This document shows, piece by piece, positions 38,091-51,100 of a stretch of 64,000 bases of DNA (position 1 is the stretch's first letter; each line of letters opens with the position of its first letter). A model generated the notes under the pieces. The model saw nothing but the letters and a program-made list of their open reading frames with translations. It had not been told where the DNA came from and ran no database searches. The stretch comes from Gracilariopsis chorda (Eukaryota; Rhodophyta; Florideophyceae; Gracilariales; Gracilariaceae), in contig NBIV01000287.1 of the NCBI GenBank assembly GCA_003194525.1, forward strand, positions 35,806-99,805. The letters are read 5' to 3'. Made by a program: the position numbers and the translations under genes.

Positions 38091-41000
38091 CAAAAGCTCA
38101 CTCGTTAAGCCGTCATGTGCAGCAAACAACAAAAGAACGTCGGAGACAATGTTCACCAGGCTCCATCGCGCTACGTCTACCCAGAAGATGGTACACTGGT
38201 CTTTACTTGAGAAGAATAGGTAAGTAGCCCCAGACGGCCTCCAAGGGGAACCTCTATGGGTAACCACTTAACCGAAATTTATACTAAAATGATTGGTTAT
38301 GTTTTGGGACAGGGAGAAATTACCTAGGGTACAGCTGTGATGAGTCGTACCCTTGGTATACGTGTCGAATTGATATCAGACTTTGTAATCGAACAAAAGC
38401 ACGCGCTGGAATTGATCGTAGCGCACCGCGATAGGTGACAAACGTGAAAGGTCAGAACAGAGAGATATATCCGGAGTGAGAGCGACCGCGCGCGAGTGTT
38501 ATAAAAGGAGCGATGAGGCTCAGAGTAAACGAAAGGAGAGGGCCAAGGCGACGAGGAGGGCGGACTCCGGGCAATAGTGCTTATTACCGTGTTCTGATTT
38601 TATTTGCCACTCTGTAATTAGTATGGAGTGCACACAACCCACAACAGCGAGGAGATACTCACAGAGTTCCTCGCCTCAGAGGCGAGAAACTCTTTGAGTG
38701 TCTCCTCCCACCCCTTTTATAGAACACCCGTTACAATAAAGCCTTAAACCCAACCATAACCTGCCAAGCACTCGTGTCCACAATTCCCAGATAGCCCATT
38801 GGTCAGTGATCGCAAATTTGAAAAAAGACCGAATCTTGGACAATATTCTTGCAAAACGACCTCCATAACCACAAACACAGAACCGCAAACTAGCTAGCGA
38901 TCTCTCTCTCTGTTACTTGAGCGAGATACCGAACACGTACGGCCAGCTTCTGCTGTCATGTAAGCCTTTAGTATTGCCAAACGCTGCAAAAAGACAATTA
39001 AAGCTCACCGCCACAACCAACGCAATACTTGCGCAATAGTTTTTTGCCTCTAAGCAGCGTTGTAGCTCAGGCTCAAATATCGTACACGCAAACAACTCTG
39101 CCAACTGCTTTTCCAAAAATCATGCCCTAAACCAACAACGCACTTGCCGATCAAAAGCCTATGGCTAAAATCATATCTGCACCATTCTTTTTGCCTTGCC
39201 AATGTGCCCAACAGCTTAATGTTAAACCCACCTGTGATAAGTTCGGGTCGTGGTACCTGCTTCGATGCCTTTTTTCTTTTACTCCACCGAGTCGGTGTTC
39301 GTTGTCAAATACCAACAGGGGGACGACTACGCAAGTCGTGAATGATACCTACACGTGGCAACTATGCAACTGTAAGTACTGTAACCGAACGGAGAGAAGC
39401 CGCTCAGGATTAAAAGCCAGGCGGAGCTGGCTACACCACCGCTGTACGAAACACTTCACTTTGTACCACTGCCGTTGGTTAGGGTTTTTGGATAAAACGA
39501 AAACTGCAACACCGCCTCAAACAAACTTCGCACGAAAGTTGTGTCCGCCACCGACAATTTCGCATCTATTTGCCACCGACACGGCTCGGTCTTCGCTTCT
39601 ACTGCTTACAATGATGCACCCGTTCTATAACCCATGCAAGCCCCCTCGACTGAAGGCCACCTCGGCTGCCTCATCTTTCGTGGCTGGTAGTGCATCTACC
39701 ACTACCATCACATGCAAATCTGCCACTGCGATCGCAGTGTCTGCCACTTTCACCGCAGCATTGGTTGTACTCAGTGATTTCAGCTGCTTTGACTGTCGCA
39801 GTGAGTGCTGCAGTCGTGCTGCAGCCGTTAACAATTTTGCTACTGTCAAAGACGCACGATTCCTCGAGTCTACCGCACATGAAACCGCTAATCGAGTGTA
39901 CAATAACCACAAAGATGCAAAGTTGTGACAAATGATGCACGAGGGCCGCCACTACTGCTCCACCGGATTCTAACTCGCCAGATTTCAGAACCATTACAAA
40001 CCTATAACCGTAGCACGGACTGTAGCACAGCGGTCTCCAATGCTCGAACGGTCGCCAGCTTTTTTGTCCCAAAACACGACACATTGGTATGATCTCTACA
40101 ACAACATATCCTGAACATTCTGACAATACCTATCGCTCTTGCACAATCAAGAATGGCGAAAAAACGAACAATTTTCTTACATTTACACTCGAATAATGGG
40201 CAGCAGTACCAAATCTTTACGTTTTTGGTTAGCAGTTCAGAACAACCCAGTCAGTACGCACCATAATGAGTACTGCTTTTAATAATGTTTTCGGAAAATG
40301 ACTAACTACGATCATTGTTTAATCGCCTCATCTTCTCCACAATAACAAGGGCTTTGCCTATGGCTCTTCCACTTCGTTTTTAGAGGGACTCATTACATCT
40401 TTTCCACTAACACCTGTACCTTGACCTGGCTGCTGGCCCTATTTTTCATTTCCTTCCTCTTAGGGTCCCTTGGATTCCTTTTTCTCGATTTGTTCTCCTG
40501 ACACGACCACTACAGGGATTCTTTTTCCTGCTCACACATGAAATGTGCTTCAACTTTGCTGGGTTTTGTTAAACCAAGCAATAAAACATAGGCGATACCA
40601 ACAACCTTTCTGAAAGAACAAAGCAGAAAGAGAACAAAAGCAAAACAAACAGTTCAGGCCAATTCTGAGGCCAAAAACATCGACCTCAGAACACAGAGCT
40701 GCCATCAAGACAAAGGGCTAATATCGTAAACAAAAAACAAAACAAAAAGATAGCGCGAATCCAATAGCACAAGAAGATTGAACCAATGTATCCGAGAAAA
40801 TCAGAACTGGGGAACCACAGGAGTCATACCTGATATTGCTGCTGTTGCCAGGACCAAGAGCCGGCTAAAATTGCAATGCTCAGAATGCTCCAGCCAAGAA
40901 AGAGTTGCTGGACTTAACGGACAGAATTGTTGAAGATAAACTGCGCTTAAGGCTGGGGTCACGCTGTGGGGTATGGTGGCCTGAGTTCGAGCAGAAGCCA

Positions 41001-42679
41001 AGTTCTCGCGCCTTTTTGAATAGAAAGGCAGAGTAATATGCTCTAATAATGCATAGTGCTATGTCTTGTCAGCTTAAAATGAGGCTCGAGTTACGTAATA
41101 AATTCGCGCAAAAAATACGCGGAACGCCTGGGCCCTCATCAATAATATTTCATAGTAAATGGTCCTCGTTGACTGGGTTGCACGCTGCAAACAAACGTGA
41201 CAGCAAAGACACTGGTGTAATCTGCACACTATGACAGAATGCGTTTGACACTTAACTGGTTGACAAGTTTTCATCAGCATGCCCCAATCCCTTTTCTTTC
41301 TTTTCTGAGTCCGTATTTGTACAACCCCACTGAGCTTTTCTTGCCCCTTCCTTCCCTCTTGCATCACTTCTTCAGCCCATATCTTCATCTTTCACTTTTT
41401 ACTCCCCTGTGTTGCAGAAGATTGTCAAAACGGAAGCAGTCAAGTCCTTAGAAGAAAACCCCAACCCCCTACATAAATCAATGACAGAGGCGTCTGTATT
41501 CCCGTCTTCTTCCTTCGAATCAAACCTCTTTTCCCCCAGCCTGCTCTTGTCTTCCCGTGAACCCTGGGAGTACCGCGGAGGGTTCTTGGACAGGTAGAAG
41601 GCCGCCGTATGACACTTTCATGAGGTGCCACAATATTTCATAAAGCGCGTTGAGAAAGACCGTACGAGCTCCGACGATGAGTGTCGCTCCTAATCTCAGA
41701 ATAAAGCACCCTTTTATTCTTTTTTCTCTACTACTTCTTCCCACTGCCTCCTATTCGTTTCTGTTTTCACACTCACCCACTCAGCGATCACAATGGCCGG
41801 CGACCGATAACGTATCATTACCTGAACGGCCGAATTTTACGCTTGGCGAAATCTGAGAGTAAAATATATGTTCATACGGTTCATATCAGATTCCTAGCTC
41901 ACAACTAATGACTGATCGCTTCCCAATGTCTTGATAAAGTGCAAAGTTTCTCCCTTGTACTTTTTAGTTGGGGGTATAAGTCCATATTGACCCACCACAA
42001 ATTGGTAGAGATACTTCAAAAAGTTTACACCTAATGCCCTTCTGATGGCTGGATTTAGGAGATAAAAAACTAATAAAAATGTTTGGAAGACTTCGGTTCT
42101 TAAGTTCACGCTATAGAGCTTGTATATAGAAATATGAAAATGTAGAAGATGCCAGACCGTTTTTTATTACATTGTCGGACCTACTGAAAGGTGCAAACCA
42201 CGCAGTAATGGATGGACCAGCTACAGAGCTCATCTTAAGATATTCATCCTGGTCGTAAATGTTGAAGTCGAACATAATTGGCATCACCACGAAATTTAAC
42301 GTCTCATGTTTTGTGTCAACATTGTTTACTATAGTTTCATTTAGCACTCTTGGCTCTGTTAATTTGTGGTAGTGCTTGGTTTGGTTCGTCTCTGTTGCGC
42401 GATGCAAAGTCGTGTAGCTTCGTTTGTCCCAAAGGCCGCCAAGCCTGTACGAGCTGACAATAATTCGAACGTAAGTCTAATTGTCGGAAAGGTCGCGAAG
42501 GCGATCGACAAGGACTGTATCGTCGGCATCAGTAAAGGCAAGGCCTGCACTCGCAGAGATGCAGAGCCTAAGTACCCAGTGTGGTGATGTGTTGTTCCTC
42601 TCGTTGAGTCTAACTGCACGTAGAGCTCAACAGTCTCCTTACAGGCATTAGCGTAGAAAGGCCGAGAATAGCGTGGCAT
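38091..42679. other. About 4.6 kb without a supported gene
   Basis: A TATAAAAGG with purine-rich downstream sequence near 38503-38560 resembles an LTR promoter, but no TG/CA-bounded repeat partner was found. A 255-codon frame (39161-39928, plus) is open but Ser/Thr/Ala-rich at its end and unsupported. The rest is unremarkable, including a C/T-rich stretch at about 41280-41400. Confidence 0.4.
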
Positions 42680-42880
42680 AAGGCGTAGAACATCAAACCT
42701 CTCCCGCGTGACAGAGTTTTTCTCCTGATACGAGCTCGTAACGAGGATGCATCGCCTTGACAATCCTACAGGGTCCGTAGTACTTCTGCTTGAGTGCAGG
42801 TCACTTTAACTTTGAAAACAATACCTTTCCGCGAACTAACAGAACTGGTCTCCAACACGCAACCTATGTCAGTTCTTTCC
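42680..42880 (-). pseudogene. Gypsy integrase C-terminal remnant
   Basis: On the minus strand, RPVLLVRGKVLFSKLK then QKYYGPCRIVKAMHPRYELV resembles the SH3-like end of a gypsy integrase (pattern: value-leucine strand, YYGPF, ...). It has a stop in the middle and no LTR nearby. Confidence 0.4.
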
Positions 42881-43613
42881 CATATCCTCCGTGATTTGCT
42901 CCTACGCAATGCTCTGTGTTAACAATGTACTAGAAGTACGAAGCAGTTACCCTACTGAAGCGCTAAACACACCAGTAAAACACAAAAGCACGGACTTGCC
43001 AATCAAGAACGCGGATCTAGCATCTCTTCATCGCTCGCAACGTTACGAAACTGAGCGTTGAAGCCGCACTGGCACTTTTTGCGACATTTCGGAACAGCGA
43101 ATATCCTTCTTTTTCCACTTTCCTTCCTTATTGCATACATCTTGTTCATTACATGCATATAAAATTCTTCCTCGACGTTTCGGAGCGGATGCAAAGTGAT
43201 ATCGAATGCTGAGCATTCCAGGACAAAATTTAAAACTTTTGTCATACAGTTCCTCGCTTCACATAGATTTGAAAGATAAAATGGGCCGCAAATTGCACCA
43301 GAGACCGAAATAATTCTTCACGATAATCCGATCCGAAGAAAGTTTTCTATTTTCAGTTTTGTATTTCACACTTGGTAACCCATTCATTGGCTTCTTTTTC
43401 GGATTTCTAGCCCTAAAAAATTTCTTTCTTATCTCATATCCTTTGTACAAAAGTACTGCCCAGAAACATTTGTTTCTATCAGATAGAACTCAAATGTCTG
43501 TATTACGTTTCTCAGAATTCATTTTTCCAATGCAACTGCATGCAAACCTTGAAATTTTTCGTGCAGAATATCATCATACAGTACTCATGCAGTGTGATAA
43601 TTATACCACCCAA
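42881..43613. other. Flank left of the Helitron array, no gene recognised
   Basis: Only short frames. The array begins sharply at 43614 after ...ACCCAA. Confidence 0.5.
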
Positions 43614-44625
43614 CAAGTCGAAACGGCCTTCGGCCGTGAGCGGCGCTGCGCGCCGCGTTGTTTTTGTAGCTTTGTGTATTTAGTAGCGTTCGGAGGCTCT
43701 CCGAGCACTTTGCTCGCTTGCGCTCGCAATAGGACTCGTAGATCCACGGGGCGTCGCGGCGCCTAGAGTATGTAGAGCCGTAATGGTTTGTGTTTAGGTA
43801 CCTAAATTGACTGCAGTGCCAGCCAATGATGAGAAAGCATGACACATTGCTTCGTGCAACTGGCTAGCTCTGCAGTCATTATGGGAGTGCCAGCCAGTAA
43901 GCAGAAAGCTTTGCTGCTGCTGCTGCTGCTGAATTTTTTTTAATGGTGGGGAGGTGTTGCGCCAAATGGGTGATTTGCGCGCGCAAACGGGGGCGTGCAA
44001 AGCGATTTTGTGGCGCAACGCCTCCATTCAATCAAGAACACCCCCTCATACATGTGTAAATCATTAAGAGTGGGGTGTTGAGACAAGAGGAAGCGGCCTT
44101 CGGCCGTGGACGGCGCTGCACGCCGCTGAGTAGAGGTGACTTTGGGGGATCTGCAGGCCGTTTATGCTCGCTAACGCTCGCAAACGACCTGGAGACCTAT
44201 GAGGGCCGCGGCGCCAAGAGTGAATATAGAATAGAGTAGCAATTGAGCGCCCATGCGATTGTGATTGGCGCGCACTGCAGTTGTGCATAGAGAGCACAGT
44301 GGAATGTAATTGGCTGGCACTTCAGCCATTTACTGTAGTGCCAGCCATGCGAGCTACTGATACTGTAGTGCCAGCCACTGAGCAGGAGCGGCAGTCAAGA
44401 TGCAGCCGCAGCCAATGAGCTTTGAGCTTTGCTGCTGCTGCTGCTGGTGATGCTGCTGCTGCTGCGGCTGCTGGTGGTGAATTTTTTGAATGGCAGGGAG
44501 GCGCTGCGCCAAAAGAGGTTTATGCATGCGCTGAAGAGGGCGTGCGGGGGTGTGTATTGGCGCAACACCTCCGTTCAATCAAGATGTAGGTGCTTATACG
44601 CTTGTAAATCTTTATAATGGAGAGA
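43614..44625 (-). mobile_element. Two short non-autonomous Helitron units
   Basis: Units 43614-44083 (470 bp) and 44084-44625 (542 bp, more diverged) have the same ends as the large Helitrons: CAAG plus a GGCC hairpin on the left, and a 15-16 bp inverted repeat then GAGA on the right. The middle has GC-rich mini-palindromes, a GACTGCAGTGCCA inverted repeat in the first unit, and a CTG triplet run. No coding capacity. The outermost left end abuts unrelated DNA exactly at CAAG. Confidence 0.72.
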
Positions 44626-44634
44626 CAAGTAGAA

Positions 44635-44649
44635 GCGGCCTTCGGCCGC
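44635..44649 (-). repeat. Helitron 3'-terminal hairpin
   Basis: GCGGCC-TTC-GGCCGC, a 6-bp stem nine bases inside the CAAG terminus. Helitrons carry such a hairpin just before the 3' end as the replication terminator. Units at 58225 onward have ACGGCC-TTC-GGCCGT instead, so the outer pair changes together. Confidence 0.75.
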
Positions 44650-44770
44650 GGGCAGCTCTGCGCGCTGCATTTGAGGAGTGATACACAGCGGAGAAGAAAA
44701 AAGGGTCGAGAAAGCAAAAGCAGAAAAGCAAGTAGTTTAATTCAATGAAAAAAGAATGCAAGAGATATGA

Positions 44771-47700
44771 TTACGGTTGTGGAGGGATGCAGAACTGAAT
44801 GGCTTCAGGCAGCACTGGGTTGGCGATGGGAACAGGCATGGGATGAATTGTGTGCGCATTCGAGGGTGTAAGCTGCGGATCATGCAGGAGCAGCACATGG
44901 TCGTTCCTTCGAACGCGCGACAATGCGACATACAACTGACCAGCGCAGAAGAAGTTGGATCGCACATCCACAACCAAGCCATTCAACGTCTTTCCCTGTC
45001 CTTTGTGAACGGTAGCTGCAAACGCGAGACGGATGGGAAACTGCCTTCGAATCATGCGAATATCTGCGAAAGAAAACTCGAAGTCGATACGATGCAGGAG
45101 CTGTCGTTCGAGCACCTGTCTGTTCTCGTCGAATCGAGCCACCTGCATCGTAAATTGATCGACACGCACGACTACGAACAGCTTTCCGTTGACCACAGCG
45201 GGATGCAGCACGTTCCGAATGACCATAACTGGCACACCAATCTTCAAGTCCAAGTTATGAGGCGGTACTACAGTAGGCGCATACTGATATGCAAACTCGG
45301 GGACGATAGAACTGGCAAAGTCAGACTCTGGGTTCTGTCCACGAACAGGTTGCACGGTTGTCACTGACGGAAGAGTGAAGCGTTCACCAGGAAACAGATC
45401 TAGCGCTGCCGCATTGTGTTCATCGACCAACTGATTTGTGGAGGCAATGAGCATTTTGCTGAGATCCACATCCTCCTTGCGTCGTGTTGTGAGCCATTTC
45501 TACAGGAATTGGTAGGCGGTTTGCATGCCACCGGTAGATCTGAGTGGTAGTGGAGCGTTGTTGGATATTGTGTTTCGTGCAATGGAACGTAACAGCGACG
45601 CAAATGCCGGATCATCGGCTTGGCGTACTTGTTCCGTGAGGTACAGCACTTGAACCGAGCACAATGTCCACAGATCACTCTTCCACGGCAATTCGTTGAG
45701 AATGTTTGTGTACACTCGTCTCACATTACCACTTGGCTCGGCCTCCATGTACACCTGCGGCACCACTGGAAGCAGCTGGGAGTAGTCGCCGGATAGAACG
45801 ATGGTCAAGCCCCCAAACGGAGGCGGGTTTTCCATTCCACTGCAGTGAAGATCTTTGAGCAACGAATCCATGAGTTCGAAGAGCTTTCGTGAGAGCATGG
45901 ACGCCTCATCCAAGACGAGCAGTTGTATTTCACGTAGCAGTTCTGCACGTTGACTCAACGATATCACGAAGGAGGTTGAGCACGTATGTCTTCCCGGTTC
46001 CTGCGGATCCTTGGACAAAGAACACGTTTCCAGGAGTGCTTGTTCGCTACTGCAGCGCCTGTCGTTGTTGCAATGCGGCAATGACGGTGTCAATGACTTG
46101 TCTTTGGCGATGTTTTAAGGTGGCGTACCTTGAGTGCAAAGTTGACGAATTTCGCACCACTCGTGCGTCTCGAGTTGTTGTAGCTCGATTTACCTCAGTC
46201 AATGCTGTATGATCCTGCTGTAGGTGCTGGGAGAAGAAGCTGCGATCACGAAGCAGTTGTCCTCCGTGCCGGTCTGAGATTTCCACCACACGTCGATACA
46301 TTTCTTGCTTTCGTTGCTGCTCATCTCCTGTATCTATGTCGCTACATAGTGCCTCCCAGTTTTCGACGGCCATTTTTTCTGGGTCTGCGCCTTGTTGGTA
46401 TAGTGTGACAACCAGACGTCGTAGCTCTGAGGGCGTGCTGTATATCTGCACTGCTTCTTGGAATGCAATATCAGACTCGGATCCGTCCGCGAGCAGTCCG
46501 CTTACAATCGCAGTTTCACGATACGTTCCATACTGCTGTCCGTTGAAAGTCCTTGCGTCTTCATAAGAGCTCGAGCCGTGATTCATGAGCAGCAAGCGCA
46601 GAGCAAAGAGCTCAATGTCCGACGGTGACACACCTCTGATCCTTGCGACACACTGCTCGTCGTCCGTGCGCTCTACCACATACATGGGCGGATCGCAGTC
46701 GTCTGTGGGCACCTGAGTGCTGTCTCCGTCGTATTGGTTAAGCACGCGGGCAGTAAGCGTGCGATACAATCGCACTTTTTCAAAGTACGAAAGGTAGTCG
46801 AAGTTCGCGTATGCTTCGGGCCTTGCAAAGTATCCCTCCAGTGTAGACGGCTGTGATGCAGAAAAGAGCTGGTTTGGACCTCTCAGCAGAAATGTGCGCT
46901 CTACTTCCAATTGAATGGCCAGTCGCTCTACTTTTGGTACGATGTGAACATGTCGAAACTCGAAAAGTCTCCAAGCTGCATTGACGGCGCCCACCACACG
47001 CGCTCGCATGTATGCACGAATGTCGTTCTGCACCTGTGGCTCTTGTTGCTGCTCGTTGTGTGTGCCTGTCTCATTAGCATCACTCACATTGAGCACCACC
47101 TCCTGAGCTTTGGGCTGCTTAAACGCGTACTTCATCAGATAAGCCACTGCGTCACCTCCCTGCGAGCGTTCTACGTTGATATGAGAGCGGTACTTCTTGG
47201 TCAGAGTTGGGTTGTACGGCACAATCTTGAGGTCTTCTTGCCTTCTTCTGCGGTAAATAACGCGATTCGTGCCTTCTTCAATGTACGTCTCCGGCACAAT
47301 CATATTGCTGTCGTATCCAAACTTGCACCGCCCAGCGCGATTCCGGCAATAGGTGGAGTGGCGGTGGCGGTGCCTGTGCATGGAACGAATGAGAGCACGC
47401 GAGGCGTCGTCTTTGCCTGGAAGGGGAAGTTCTGCACGAATGAGCTCGTCGATCACATCAACGTCTTCAATCACGCCTCCTTCGAGCCACACGAGCATAT
47501 GGTGATGAGGCACATTGCGATCTTGAAACTCGAGCTTTGGTGCAAGCCCCAGGCACTTCGATCCAAAAATGTGCTCCGAGTTCTTCTCCAAATCCTTCAT
47601 GAAGTCGTTTGCGTACTGGTTGTACACCCTTGCAATCAGATCCGGTCGGTCAAACGGTCAAGGGTGGTTACTTTGTGCCGTAAATGCGCCACGATTGGTG

Positions 47701-50041
47701 GTGTCCATCCCAAGACGCTGGATGTCCTCTCGCTAGATGTTCATGGTGATTGTAATGAACATAGAAGGCGGTCCTCTCCGCGCCACGATCGCCTGTACAT
47801 CCATGCGCTTGTTCTTCCAGTATGCTGCTGAGTTGACCGAGTCATCGGGCAGAAACATGCGTCCCATTAGCACGAACTGGGATTGTGGCACGTGACCGGT
47901 TTGCTGTTGTGCTTGCTGCATTTCTTGCTCTTGTACAATGCGTGCCCGTTGTTCTCTTTCCAGGAAACGCAGTCGCATGTCCTCAATGTTTGTGTGGGTG
48001 CGAAGCATCCACATCTGCATCAACGGTCCACTGTTCAGAAGGATGTTGTCTGAGTACAGTCGTCTCTTCGCGTTCTCAGCCCAGGTGAGCTTTCGGAGCT
48101 TCCACTCGTTGACGCTGAGACCTGAGATTTGCTGTGTTGAGTTCTTTGCCTCCAGAAACACGCCGATGTCAAACGGTTCGTGCTGATCTCCGTACGGGTA
48201 GAGAAGAGGAAAAGTGCCTTTCTCTGCCATTTTGGATGCCGGTTTTAGAAGGCGGTACCGCACTTGCGCATCGTTTGCGGCATTCGCAGTCGCCCCATCT
48301 ACAGCATTAGCAGCACCAGCAGCCGTCACTACGGCGTGCTCTTCTGTTACGGTTCCTTCTACCAAGCGCGGTACTTGAGACTCCACTCGGTACAGGCCAG
48401 TCGGATCCACGACGAGCGTTCTCATCATGGTGGGCCCTCCACCAAGAGCATCTTCAGGGAGAGGCCCAGCACCTACGTGAGGAGCACTGACTGTGGCACT
48501 TCGGGTTCCTTCGTAACCACGTACGACTACTCCCTCTTCTGCTGCCTGCATGCTGATATCGACGGCGGTATCTGCATTTTGTTGTTGTGGTTGCATGCTA
48601 AGCATGGATCGGTACCGCTCACGCACCACGTCTGGCTTGGGCTGGATCACATCGTACGACTTGGGCACGATGTCTCGTACGTTGATATCTTGAATGAACG
48701 CACGAAAATTGGCACGCGCATAGTGAGAGGGATCCAAGGAAGGCGGACCAGTACCCCACAGAAAGCTGTAGCGCGTGTTGTTCTGGTTCTGCGTGGGCAG
48801 AGCGAGAGCTGCGTTTCCCTCAAGTCTCAGAAAGGAGGGACCGCCTCCCGTCACATACGACATGTCCATGAACGCTTGCGTCGTAGCGAAGAGCGTATTC
48901 AAGTTGAGACAATGGCTGTGAAAGGCTCTCAGACTATAAAGACTTCGAACCAACTCGTTGCTATGCCTTCTGCGGAACGTGACGCCCCACCCTGACATTC
49001 TTTTCATTCCACAGCACACTCCATTGGTCTCTTTGCCAAGCAAAACGCATCCGCAGTACTTGCAGCTATGAATTCTCAATGTCCAGTCCCGGTACGGGCG
49101 GGAGGAGAGCGTGTGTGCGTGCTCGCCGCATCTTCCGCATCGCCTTTGACCTGCAGTGGGAAGCGTCTCAAACTCCGGCACGCTTGCACGGATGGCCGGA
49201 TCATTCCTCGCCTGAGCTGCCACGGAATCCACGCATAGTAAACGCGATAGAGTCCTCGATCAGGACGCCCAGCACAGTGCATGACCGTCGTATCAAGCTG
49301 TTGCTGTGGCTGATGCTGCGGCTGGTGTGAGGGAGCCGGTGTGATCTCACCCGCTTCCACCTCCATCTGAATGGACATCTGTTGTTCTTCCTGTTCAGCT
49401 TGTGGCAACGCAGGCTGCGGCGGCGGGTGTTAGGGAGCCGGGGTGATCTCATCCTCTTCCACTTCCATCGGGACTGGCATCTGTTCTTCCTCTTGTTCAG
49501 CTTGTGGCAGAGCAGGCTGCTGTGGTGGCGGTGGCTGTGAGGGAGCAGGGATGATTTCATCCTCTTCCACTTCCATCGCAACCGGCATCTGTTCTGCAGG
49601 CATCGGTGGGAGAAAGGGAGGCATCGGAGGCAGTGGAATGTGACTTGGAAGGCCTCTCACAAACTCCAGAAATCCAGGAAGTGGGCACGATGTCGGTAGA
49701 TCTGTGGCAGCGGACTCACTGGCTCCAGCGGCGCTTGTGCTAACTGCTGCTGCAACCGAAGTAGGTGCAGGAGTAATTTCGTCTTCTTCAACCACTGGAA
49801 CAATAGGTCCTTGAACGTGTGCTCCGCTCTCATTTACTCCCAACTCATCTGGAGCTGGAAGAGCTGGTGCTCTTCGGGGTCTTCCAGCTCCTGCCCGTGC
49901 TCCACCACTGCCGACGCCACGACCACCAGCGTTTTGCCTTGCACCGCCTGCGTTCAACCTGGCACCTCCAGAATTTTCTCTGGCACCTCCTGAGTTAGAT
50001 CGGACGCCACCAGAGTTTAGACGTCGCCCTCCTCTCGTCAT
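44771..50041 (-). pseudogene. Rep/helicase of Helitron copy 1, several disabling mutations
   Basis: About 1750 codons from ATG 50041. N-terminus: repeated (L/S)NxGGxR motifs and an RPRR cluster, then Pro/Glu repeats (MEVEEDEITPAP). Rep: zinc-like CGRCGEHA, HUH motif VPHHHMLVWL (His codons 47499-47507), and two-tyrosine motif YLMKYAFK (47118-47141), which nick and rejoin DNA. Helicase (PIF1/RecD type): Walker A GSAGTGKT, Walker [29 protein letters not shown] and LYVALSRVR. Damage: stop at 49430-49432, frame change near 49240, TAG at 47733-47735 (Trp in the other copies), TAG at 46047-46049 between Rep and helicase, and a 158-bp deletion at about 45954. Confidence 0.85.
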
Positions 50042-51100
50042 TTCAATTTACCGGAAAAAGGAAAAAAGAGAACAATTCTATGTTTTTGTAAACCGTTAAA
50101 AAATTTGCCAGAGTTCCAGAATAATTTCCAATATACCACAAATTTGAAAGTGAAAAACTGGTTGCAGTTTGTTGCTTTGCACCCACCGGGCCTAGTCGCA
50201 TGCAGCAATTAAAAAAACAAATTGCTGCAAGGCTTATATTTACCCGATGCAGTCGTGCGCAGCACAGGGACTCTCGACACACTCCTGTTGGATTATGACG
50301 TGCGGAGTGTGCCCAGCCGGTTTTCAAGCCGTTTGATGTTTAACCGCGTCCGGTTGTAAGGATTGGTCTGCCTTTACTCACACACCGAAGTGTGCTTTCC
50401 GGCCCCAAGAGGTACGACACGGCGGCCGCCCCGGACCCTGCACAGCAAGCTGGTATTAGGTCCGGTAAACCCTCTGACTTCCTGATCACCGTCAAACGAC
50501 CAGTATAACACAGAGGAGCACCTGACTTTTCCCAGATCCGTGGTACTTAGTGGGTTACTCTTGTGGCGACCTGCACACGAGCTCGGCCTTGCCTACGTCC
50601 CAGGCCAGCAAACAGTGCCCAAAGTAGCAAAAGGTTACGACACTGCGCTATTGGCCAAGCCTGAATGGGATGGAAAATAGTGGTTAGGGTCAGCAAGCGA
50701 GATGCATTTGGCACTGCGCCAGTGCAGTATATACGTCTGTTGCAGGCAAGTCTGTAATGAAACTTCAGTATACACTGCACTGGCGCAGTGCAATTTGCCA
50801 CGTGTCGGAATGAACAGTCGGGGTTTTGCTGCTGAGTGGCTGGCACAACAATTTGATTGTATTGCAAGCCATTCAGCAGCCATTGCACAGTCAACTTGCA
50901 GCAGCAGCAGCTAATTAACTGAACGCTTTGCTGCTGCTGCTGCTGTTGAATGTTTTTAATGGTAGGGAGGCGTTGCGCCAAATGGGCGATTTGCATGCGC
51001 AAACGGGGGCGTGCAAAGCGAATTTGTGGCGCAACGCCTCCCGTCAGTCAACAGCACCCTCCTCATACATGAGCAAATCATTAAGAGTGGGGTTTTGAGA
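50042..51100 (-). promoter_or_regulatory. 5' leader and terminus of Helitron copy 1
   Basis: About 1 kb without a conserved ORF between the start codon and the 5' end; it recurs at 57132-58224. It has an 18-bp inverted repeat (50711-50728 with 50774-50791), a CTG run, and a 16-bp inverted repeat near the end (50965-50980 with 51027-51042). It probably holds the promoter and the replication start. Confidence 0.55.

Larger units (their letters stand above)
44626..51100 (-). mobile_element. Helitron copy 1 (autonomous type, 6475 bp)
   Basis: Bounded by the same termini as the short units. On the minus strand it begins TCTC and ends with a hairpin then CTTG, close to the canonical Helitron TC...CTRR ends. 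The Rep/helicase gene lies at 44771-50041, about 145 bases from the 3' end. About 1 kb of leader with hairpins lies at the 5' end. No terminal inverted repeats or target duplication, as expected for rolling-circle elements. Confidence 0.85.

Noticed and set aside
38503..38660. TATAAAAGG region as a solo LTR
   Set aside because: No second copy, no clear TG/CA ends and no target duplication could be identified.
39161..39928. 255-codon plus-strand frame as a gene
   Set aside because: No domain or supporting signal, compositional Ser/Thr/Ala bias, and a long frame on the opposite strand.
44777..45367. A 196-codon plus-strand frame repeated in Helitron copies 1 and 2, with a shorter form in copy 3
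   Set aside because: It is the exact antisense of the conserved helicase frame; its conservation is explained by the helicase.
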